A stretch of 14,464 nt of DNA from Hemicentrotus pulcherrimus. Taxonomy: Eukaryota > Echinodermata > Echinoidea > Camarodonta > Strongylocentrotidae. The DNA lies in assembly GCA_003118195.1 (NCBI GenBank), contig BEXV01000057.1:46781-61244 (forward strand). Direction: 5' to 3'. Position numbers and translations under genes: made by a program. Positions 8,465 to 14,464 of the stretch are shown in pieces; position 1 is the stretch's first letter; every line of letters begins with the position of its first letter. The notes under the pieces were generated by a model. That model was not told the DNA's origin, did no database searches, and saw only the letters and a list, made by a program, of their open reading frames with translations.

Positions 8465-8668
8465 GTCTAGCTAAACAGAGAAAAGTTCCTTGAAGTCCAG
8501 CTTGTAGAATACTTAGGGTTGCTCTGCGAAAACTATTACACAAACCCAGTAATGCTTACTTTCTGTTACCAAACTGACATTTACAAATTACTCGTCTCTA
8601 AAAAGAGCCAAGAAGTCTGGTCTGGCAGCAGCCATTTTGTTTGGTCTGCCTTAACTTACAATAACCCT

Positions 8669-8727
8669 AAAAGAAAGAGAGAGAGAGGGAAAAAGAGAAG
8701 TGAGAGAGAGGGAGGGAGAGAAGGGAA
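8669..8727. repeat. GA-rich low-complexity block
   Basis: The + strand is nearly all purine, with (GA)n runs and GGGA groups. It is one of only two places where the purine strand is on top; the other is at 11666-11706. The 104-codon open frame at 8519-8833 crosses it and reads as low-complexity K/R/E/G in that part, so it is not considered a gene. Confidence 0.9.
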
Positions 8728-9360
8728 CCACAGTCAACTTTTTATTCACAAATCTTTGAAAAGCACAAAACAAATTGCTTGTACTAAATTCAGTTATTCA
8801 AAACTGCTTGGTAATCATTCACTGGAGGTCTAAACAGTACTAATTCTTGATTAGCGTGTAAATCAGCCTTAAAAAAAAGTATAGCCAAATATCCATTATC
8901 TCTTCACAGTTTACATCACAGTTCTAAAATTGATTTAATACCTATTTATGGGTCTTATACAAATTCCAAAGTTTTATCTAAAAAACAAAAAACAAAATCG
9001 AGCTAATGATTATTTCAAATATCAATGCTATTTTAGTAATGGCCTCGCAAAATTGATCTAGTCTTGTACTATTTACAGACACTGGCTGTCAATTTAACAC
9101 TTATTCCAAGATCATCTTTATGCAAGATCTATCACTCCTTCTTCTTTCCCTCTTCATACACACAGAGATGGGGCAGAAGTGATGCCATCCGATTAACATC
9201 CATCCATCAATCTTCTTCATCAGCGAATTGCCCACAAAAGTCAACGTAATACTAAACACTAAATGAATACAAAAGCGCTTCAAATATTTCACAAACACAG
9301 ATTCTTGCAATCAAAGGGAGGAAAATGTTTTAGAATTCTTACGTACATGTCCCCTCATAT
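8728..9360. other. AT-rich spacer, nothing recognised
   Basis: AT-rich sequence with short open frames on both strands (9064-9249 and 9101-9310) that overlap each other and match nothing I know. No repeat or RNA gene recognised. Confidence 0.4.
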
Positions 9361-9480
9361 TCTACCTCTCTGCAATTTTTCATGACGTTAGCAGATGCTT
9401 GCATCGGTATGCTGCCCCCTCGCAGTTCTAGGCCAAGGCCGATGACCGGTGCAACCTCTATCTTCATATAACCCAGGCTC
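9361..9480. other. Small GC-balanced island with GATGC dyad
   Basis: More GC-rich than its flanks. Contains GATGC-TT-GCATC (9394-9405), a 5-bp inverted repeat, plus the palindromic words GGCC and ACCGGT. Could be a short conserved noncoding element; no direct evidence. Confidence 0.25.
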
Positions 9481-9990
9481 AATTAATAATCTCACAGATA
9501 GATGTTGACTTAATGATTGCTTGCTTGTTGGGATGTGATGATACACAGTTCAATTAATTGGTGATTCAAGGATAGGCATATGACTGTATATCAGCCTGAA
9601 TTTGATAGAACATCTCTTACACGACCAGAGTCTGTTGAAGCATTAATCCCCAAAGCCTTCACTTGGTTATGTAACTATAGAGATGGAAAATTGATTTTAC
9701 AATACTTTCTTATGCTCCCCATGGGCTACATAGATAGATGTTACAACTTATTCATAGGTTTCTAAATTGCATCTGCTACTACCAAATACAAGAATGAATG
9801 CTTATTCAGCAACTCTAACATTAGACTTAGAGGTAACTCCTCAAATATTCACCATTTTCTTTTCATGAACTTCTGGAGTGGACTACACTTTGTCAGTACC
9901 CTTTGATGGGTTGGGATTGGTATGGGGTGTACGGAGCAAAGGATATGACCAATGTACCATAACATTTACAAACTTATTATAAATTAACAG
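9481..9990. other. AT-rich spacer, nothing recognised
   Basis: Ordinary AT-rich sequence. A 61-codon frame at 9580-9765 has no supporting context. No repeats of note. Confidence 0.4.
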
Positions 9991-9991
9991 G

Positions 9992-10156
9992 ATGCCCAAA
10001 TGGGTCTACCCTACAGTGCATATGAGCCTTCGTTTGACACCAAACATGATCTTTAAGTCATCTATGAAGTTGAAAGAAAGTTATATTCTTCGACCTTTGA
10101 CCTCTATCCCTCACTCTGTACCCTTAACTGAACTTTCAGTCAAACCCATGTTCTAG
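9992..10156 (+). other. Small open frame, 54 codons from ATG
   Basis: An ATG at 9992 opens a frame of 54 codons ending in TAG at 10154-10156. The peptide starts MPKWVYPTVHMSLRL and ends SVKPMF, with no low-complexity bias and no recognised motif. The ATG follows AACAG, a weak acceptor-like context. Its length is compatible with chance. It is noted because its composition is ordinary and it abuts the longer frame at 10132-10566. Confidence 0.1.
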
Positions 10157-10566
10157 CTCGGGAAGAATGCTCCGGTAAGAGTTGGGCCTCTTACAGACAC
10201 ATGTCGAAAGAATTGAGAGACATAATGGTCGACTCATTCTTAATAGGGAGAAGGGTGACGTTTACATCTGTTCCAGGGGCCCTTCGTACAACACTGCCAG
10301 TTATTCAAAGTCGGTCGGCAGCCTTACAGATCGATCACGTGAAATGCCACAGCGAATATTGGCGCGCATTCATTATTACATCTTCGGGTGCATTCGGGAG
10401 ATCACTTCGACTCTCACTTTCTTTCTCGTGCGACAATGTAGAGCTGTTTGTTTACATTAGAGCAATCAATTGTGGAATTGCTGAAATGCATGCGGAAATG
10501 AGCGGTGAGAAAGATATGTCTGGGATAGGAGTGTTTCGGCATTCCATGGCAAGATTCCTGATGTAG
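10132..10566 (+). other. Longest non-repeat open frame, 144 codons, unidentified
   Basis: After a TGA at 10129-10131 this + frame is open to a TAG at 10564-10566. Its first internal ATG, at 10201, gives 121 residues. A pyrimidine-rich stretch ending in TTTCAG (about 10090-10139) resembles a splice acceptor, and CCGGTAAGAG at 10172-10181 resembles a donor. No domain, signal peptide or membrane segment is recognised. An overlapping 92-codon frame (10182-10460) is also open, which favours a stop-poor noncoding block over a gene. Most likely regulatory or neutral DNA; a novel exon remains possible. Confidence 0.13.
10330..10515. promoter_or_regulatory. Possible cis-regulatory segment
   Basis: Within a balanced block there is an E-box CACGTG (10336-10341), a forkhead core TGTTTAC (10449-10455) inside TGTTTGTTTAC, a Sox-like ACAATG near 10433-10438, and homeodomain-like AATCAATTG near 10465. 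These words match known binding cores, but each is short and expected now and then by chance. Only their proximity in non-repetitive sequence suggests an enhancer. Confidence 0.22.
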
Positions 10567-11200
10567 CATGATGATGTAAAAGACAACATACCACTCAACC
10601 TCCTTTGAGCTTAAACAAACTGATACACAAGAAACCATGCAACAACTATGTACGTGATGGCTTCAGCATCCTTTTGCATGCTATGAGATTATACCAATAT
10701 TTGACTGATAACTTTGCCATTCGCATCTGTACAAAATGAACAACATTCCATTCCAAGGATGTAAAACATACTTCAAAGATGCTGTAAACTATTGGTAGAT
10801 GTCTTGGAAGAAAATAAATCTTCTTCAAATCCCAATTTTTGTTTTAGTCATAGAACTACCGGTAGTCAAATGTAATCTAAACTTTTCCTGAAGCAATGAA
10901 AAAGGGATAATGAGAAAACATATAAATAGGATAACTCTATTGGTTAAATGCAGTTTCAAAACTCTAAAAGCAAATACACTATTTATGGTAACTTTCTAAA
11001 AGTAGGACAAAGACTTTTGAAATTGGCAAGGGAGAACTGCCAGCACATGTCACAATGAAGTACGCTTTACAATTTCTCTAGTTTGGGGTTCCATGAGGTA
11101 CATGAGTTTTATATGTACTTTCATATTATACTCTAAAGAGCTATAAAACAAACTGTTCTTCATACAATCAATAATATCTCCCCAGATCTTTTACAAGGGT
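10567..11200. other. AT-rich spacer with 12-bp palindrome
   Basis: AT-rich sequence without a credible gene. It holds the perfect 12-bp palindrome ACTACCGGTAGT (10855-10866), related to the TACCGGTA at 4779-4786, and TATA-like words near 10921-10930 and 11145. Nothing shows that these act as promoters. Confidence 0.35.
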
Positions 11201-11660
11201 GTAAACATTCCAGGAACATTCTGCCGTAGACATAATTCATCTCGACGACGACGGGAGCAACAATGTCTCTTGCTAACACCTCTAATACCCTGTTCTTTCA
11301 CAGGTTGGGAGGGAGATAACATTTCATGTAGCTATGTAAAACAGGCAGTGAACACAACATAACATCATGTATGTGGGACTGGGTAGGCCCGGGTGTGAAA
11401 TATGCAATAATTCTTCCATTCATCACCCCGTACTTGTCAGAGCTGCCAACTGTCTTTTCTCTCTCTATCCCTATTCCAACTATTCTGCCTCCTCAAGGGG
11501 GCCATACTACAGAGCCAAGGGTTGGCGGTGTGTGTCAGGGCGCTTGGCCCGACGTGTCTCGCTCCCCTATCGGGTAGACCTACTGTCTCCCAGTGTTTGA
11601 CACCTCCATCAGTCTTAGCCCTAGAAACACATCAAGAAAAATTAAACCTTTGAGTTTGCA
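11201..11660. other. Mixed segment with GC-rich block and acceptor-like sites
   Basis: TGTTCTTTCACAG (ending 11303) and a long pyrimidine tract (about 11450-11498) ending in CTCAAG both look like splice acceptors on the + strand. 11501-11600 is roughly 60% GC by eye count, well above the surroundings. All three + frames are open over roughly 200 bases (about 11400-11600), so openness gives no frame information. An exon, CpG-bearing regulatory block or ancient insert are all possible; none is established. Confidence 0.25.
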
Positions 11661-11665
11661 GTTGC

Positions 11666-11706
11666 AGAGAGAGAGAGAGAGAGGAGGGAGGAGGAGAAAG
11701 GGAAAG
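11666..11706. repeat. GA-rich low-complexity block
   Basis: (GA)n at about 11667-11682 grades into GAGGAGG-type purine sequence. It is the second of two purine-on-top blocks in the window. Confidence 0.9.
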
Positions 11707-11773
11707 CAATGCCTTTTGTGTACTTGCTAAAAGAGTTATTGGTTTGCAAGAGTTAAGTGATTCAGATCTTGTT

Positions 11774-11895
11774 TTTCTGCCAGGCGCTCGCTCGCTCCGC
11801 TCTTACTGCCTCCCTACCGGGGGACTGGGGTCCACAAGGGGCTGGGCTGTGTCACATCGGCTTCTGAACTTTAGCGGGTGACAATTATGTCCTAT
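11774..11895. other. GC-rich block after a strong acceptor-like site
   Basis: TTTTTCTGCCAG (ending 11783) is a near-ideal splice acceptor on the + strand. The following ~110 bases are GC-rich and begin with a CGCT-repeated word. All three + frames are open for about 28-36 codons, and GGTGAC near 11877 is a weak donor. A short exon, including a noncoding-RNA exon, is possible, but the lack of a preferred frame keeps confidence low. Confidence 0.2.
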
Positions 11896-12218
11896 CAAGG
11901 AAGAGATTTATTTCAAACAAGATGTTTGTGTTGAGTCAATTGATAAACACATCACTGGTTTTGGGTAGACCTGTTTGTCTCCGTCCTCCATTTTTTTCCA
12001 TGGGATCCATATATCCACATCTAAAAATGTGGAACTAATGGTGTAGGATGCATTCATCAAATGCGAAACTCTGGATCACAAAGCTATGCCGCGGCCAGAG
12101 GCCTCCTGCTTTACTATGTAGGCCAACTTCAATTGATAACAGCAGGCATGAAAAGTGCTGTTCATAAAAAACACTGAAAAAAACTTTAGTGAACCAAAGC
12201 GAGGGTGTGGGTTATCCC
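11896..12218. other. Mixed spacer, nothing firm
   Basis: Sequence of ordinary composition with one GC-rich word cluster near 12090-12112 (CCGCGG, GGCC, AGGCCT). No open frame or repeat boundary can be supported. Confidence 0.35.
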
Positions 12219-12248
12219 CCCTACCACGGTAGGGAAATTTTCAAATTT
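12219..12248. repeat. 16-bp palindrome followed by AAATTT pair
   Basis: CCCTACC (12219-12225) and GGTAGGG (12228-12234) form a 7-bp inverted repeat around AC. Immediately after, AAATTT occurs at 12235-12240 and 12243-12248 separated by TC; each copy is itself palindromic. The compact double symmetry is seen directly; its role is unknown. Confidence 0.6.
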
Positions 12249-12434
12249 GGGGTTCAGAATTGTACAATCTAGTGCATTTTGTTGTGAGATATTTAACCTC
12301 ATATTCAATGAGAATCTGGATTAAGATGATTCTATAGAACATATGTCATACCCCAAAACAGGCTCTGAATACACATTTTTATCAATACCATCAAATGTGT
12401 TTAATGTGTATTATGTGCAGATCACTTTCATGAG

Positions 12435-12500
12435 AAAAAAAAAAAAAAATCTAGGATCGGAGGAAAAAGCGGAAATCCGCGTATACGCGGAAAATTGTCA
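12435..12500. repeat. Poly-A(15) plus GCGGAAA / CCGCG palindromic element
   Basis: A run of 15 As (12435-12449) is followed 20 bases later by GCGGAAATCCGC and the perfect 16-bp palindrome TCCGCGTATACGCGGA (12476-12491). GCGGAAA thus occurs twice in direct orientation around the palindrome. The CpG-rich words stand out sharply from AT-rich flanks. This could be the remnant of a short dispersed repeat, but family membership cannot be proven from one copy. Confidence 0.55.
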
Positions 12501-12952
12501 TGCCTGTAACAGTCATGTGCTGTGCATCAACATTTAAAAACTGCATACAGCATATCCTACATAATAAATAAATTATTTAGTATTCCAAGCATAGTTGTTC
12601 AGTAATATGCAAAAAATACAAGATTCTTTGAAGAAAGTTATTCTAAAAATAATCTTGCTTTGTTTGCAACCTTTTGCAAGCAAAAATCTGTCATAAGTTT
12701 TGTGAGAGGTGTGTGAGTTTTTTTTTTTCTCCTTTAAAATGCCCAAAGTTTACAATTTATTAAACGTTCTTGTTCAACAATAAATTACTATAAAGTGAAG
12801 GCTTGCTTTGTAAATAGCCAACAGGAAGACACATCACCAACTGAACATATGTAATAAATATAATCCTTTCATTTAATGGTTGCTTACTAACAAGCATTTA
12901 TGCTTTTTTAGCAGTCAGATAAAATAACCCCCACCAATATATACTTGAAGCC
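12501..12952. other. AT-rich spacer, nothing recognised
   Basis: AT-rich with a T run at 12718-12728 and no supported gene or RNA. The next palindrome sits at its right edge. Confidence 0.4.
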
Positions 12953-12974
12953 TAATATTCTGTGCAGAATATTA
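12953..12974. repeat. 22-bp near-perfect palindrome
   Basis: TAATATTCTG (12953-12962) and CAGAATATTA (12965-12974) are exact reverse complements separated by TG. The AT-rich 10-bp arms could extrude or serve as a dimer site. AT-rich DNA produces such dyads more easily, so chance is not excluded. Confidence 0.65.
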
Positions 12975-13399
12975 CCATTTCCAATTCCATTTGAGTTTCC
13001 TCATCCATATTTCCTTCACTTCAAACCCATATTATTTCATGGCAAACCAGCAAGTTTGAATTATAATGAAATAAAAACAGATTAAGAACAGGAAAAGGGG
13101 TTGTCAAGTTGATTTGTAACTGTAATTATGAAACAAACTGTAAACAATTGTACAAACGGGACAAAGAACCTGAACATGGAAATTGAACACTTCCCATTGA
13201 CAAGCACTGATAAGCCCTGCCGGCCAGGCCGAGTCTCGAATGGTGTGCAAGGCAAGGTTCAAGTTCACAAATTGGCAACAAAATATTGTGTGAAGTTAAT
13301 GCTCAGCAATCTCACATAAAACGTAGTGCATGGGATATACCGTGAGGGGATACTAAAATGACATATGCAAGTAGCTCTATATTACTTAGCAGCCTTTCA
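12975..13399. other. Mixed spacer with weak tRNA-like boxes
   Basis: No gene seen. AGGCCGAGT near 13226 and GGTTCAAGTTC at 13256-13266 resemble pol III A and B boxes but are only 30 bases apart and no cloverleaf is evident, so no tRNA is called. The 63-codon frame at 13128-13319 has no recognised features. Confidence 0.3.
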
Positions 13400-13668
13400 A
13401 GGACGAATCCATATTCTATCGGGTGATTGGCATATTTTGTTTGTTTATCTGTTGATTAGTTTTTTTTTTCTTTTTCTATTGTTTTTGTACTGTTTATGGT
13501 ATTTTATCTTTTTACTTTTTCATTTTTATTGAAAGCAGGACGTCATTTTCTAATGAGTATTTGGCAGATGTTGTTTGTTTATCTGTATATTAGTTTTCTT
13601 TGTTTATTCTTCTTTTTGCATTGTTTTTGTACTGGTTTTGTATTTTCTCTTTTTACTTTGTCATTTAA
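13400..13668. repeat. Diverged tandem duplication, ~134-137 bp unit
   Basis: Copy A (about 13400-13530) and copy B (about 13537-13668) share the same landmarks in order: AGGACG, TTGGCA, TTGTTTGTTTATCTG, ATTAGTTTT, ATTGTTTTTGTACTG and TTTTTACTTT-TCATTT. Offsets run from 134 to 142 bases because of small indels. The unit is T-rich and diverged, so the duplication is not recent. The 62-codon open frame at 13496-13684 arises from the T-rich second copy and is not a gene. Confidence 0.85.
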
Positions 13669-13670
13669 AT

Positions 13671-14335
13671 CTAGCTTTATATAATAGGCCAGTTCAACAT
13701 TCAAATAAAGAGGATTGGTCAAAGAGGAAGCGATACTAATACAAGCAAAATATCCAGCCTCAAATCTAAAGATACTTTGAGGATATGTTAAAAAACTTTA
13801 AATTGATTGTAAATCTAACATACCCTTTGAAGAAATCAAATAATTTGAGCAATTTTCAAATGTAGCATAAAGAGTATGAAAATATAAAATGATAATAAAT
13901 AAATGTTTTAGTTGCATAAAGCATAGGCAGTATGGGCCCTATACTAGATTACAAAAAGTTCTGATAACAATTTTTTTTTTCCAGCTTGATACTTACTGTA
14001 CTGTCTCATTCTTGAAGTGGAAAACTATAATTCACAACATGATATACATGAAATTGAAACCAAAATAAAATAGTGATTATTTCATCTCATCATTATCAAG
14101 TGTACTGTTCTTTGGACAGTCTAAAACATCAGACTATCAGGAGTGGAAAGAAAGAAAGTGCAAGTCTGAGATGATTCCTTCAGGTTGGTTTATCAGGACC
14201 ATCAATCTGTCTCTTTCTATTCCCTCCCTCTTAACCTCTTCTCTACCTACTACTAATAGAAACAACACAGCGTAAATTGTAGCCTCCAGTTTTATGACCG
14301 AGGCATAAATACCAAAGTCAAAATGGGGTAATACG
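13671..14335. other. AT-rich spacer with overlapping small hairpins
   Basis: AT-rich sequence. A T10-CCAG word (13971-13984) resembles a splice acceptor, but the following frame closes within about ten codons. ACTGT/ACAGT and AGTCT/AGACT near 14104-14136 make two small inverted repeats that share bases. No gene recognised. Confidence 0.35.
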
Positions 14336-14387
14336 CCCCTCCACCTCCCTCCCTCCCCCACCCCCTCCCCTCCTCTTCCTCCATCCC
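14336..14387. repeat. C/T-rich low-complexity block
   Basis: Runs of CCCTCC and CCCC with few purines. The pyrimidine strand is on top, as in most other blocks in the window. The minus-strand frame at 14137-14361 begins in it with a G/R/E-rich stretch and is rejected as a gene. Confidence 0.88.
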
Positions 14388-14464
14388 TAATTCATAATAG
14401 TTTTCCTGGCTCTTATTTCTTCTCCTCCCCCTAAGTGATAAACTAAAAATCTGTGAGTGCTTAA

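Noticed and set aside
8208..8833. Minus 111-codon (8208-8543) and plus 104-codon (8519-8833) open frames
   Set aside because: Each runs through a CT or GA low-complexity block that reads as R/G/E or K/R/E, with no recognised domain outside it.
11784..11803. CGCTCGCTCGCTC-like word resembling a parvovirus terminal repeat
   Set aside because: Only a short CGCT repeat. There is no hairpin arm, no Rep-type binding array and no neighbouring viral gene.
13226..13266. tRNA or tRNA-derived element suggested by A-box- and B-box-like words
   Set aside because: The boxes are only 30 bases apart, each deviates from consensus, and no acceptor, D or anticodon stem could be drawn.

Overview
The window looks like noncoding eukaryotic nuclear DNA. 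It is AT-rich overall, with many long CT/GA and poly-C microsatellites, short poly-A/T runs, and islands of more balanced composition separated by AT-rich spacer. No long open frame resembles a protein family I recognise. The texture (poly-C joined to (CT)n, TACCGGTA palindromes, islands of complex sequence in AT-rich spacer) reminds me of marine invertebrates, perhaps a sea urchin or relative. That is an impression, not a demonstrated assignment. I see no rRNA, convincing tRNA, CRISPR array, bacterial operon or recognisable intact transposon.

Layout. Positions 1-262 are a pyrimidine-rich tract starting with 15 Cs. 263-720 is a balanced island. 816-949 holds poly-C and (CT)n. 1100-1312 is the best candidate for a terminal coding exon, with AATAAA at 1481, but a second frame is also open there. 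1690-2130, 3180-3560, 4080-4330, 4910-5430 and 6660-7150 are balanced islands. The 5.1-5.3 kb island has three CCAAT cores about one helical turn apart, followed by two back-to-back inverted repeats. The 6.8-7.0 kb island has three further inverted repeats. 2620-2735 and 7249-7282 are CT microsatellites. 7882-7913 is a perfect 18-bp palindrome framed by 9-bp direct repeats. A CT block at 8431-8464 faces a GA block at 8669-8727.

In the second half, 9992-10566 has two weak open frames and a regulatory-looking segment. 11200-11900 holds GC-rich blocks next to strong splice-acceptor-like sequences. 12219-12974 carries several palindromes, one resembling a dispersed repeat. 13400-13668 is a diverged tandem duplication. 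14336-14387 is C/T-rich. The stretches between these are AT-rich and show nothing I can name.

No set of genes can be shown to work together. The reasonable reading is intergenic or intronic DNA that may contain cis-regulatory modules and perhaps one or a few short exons. Cross-species alignment and RNA-seq would decide. I find no convincing evidence of a new biological system; the short symmetric elements are the most unusual structures.
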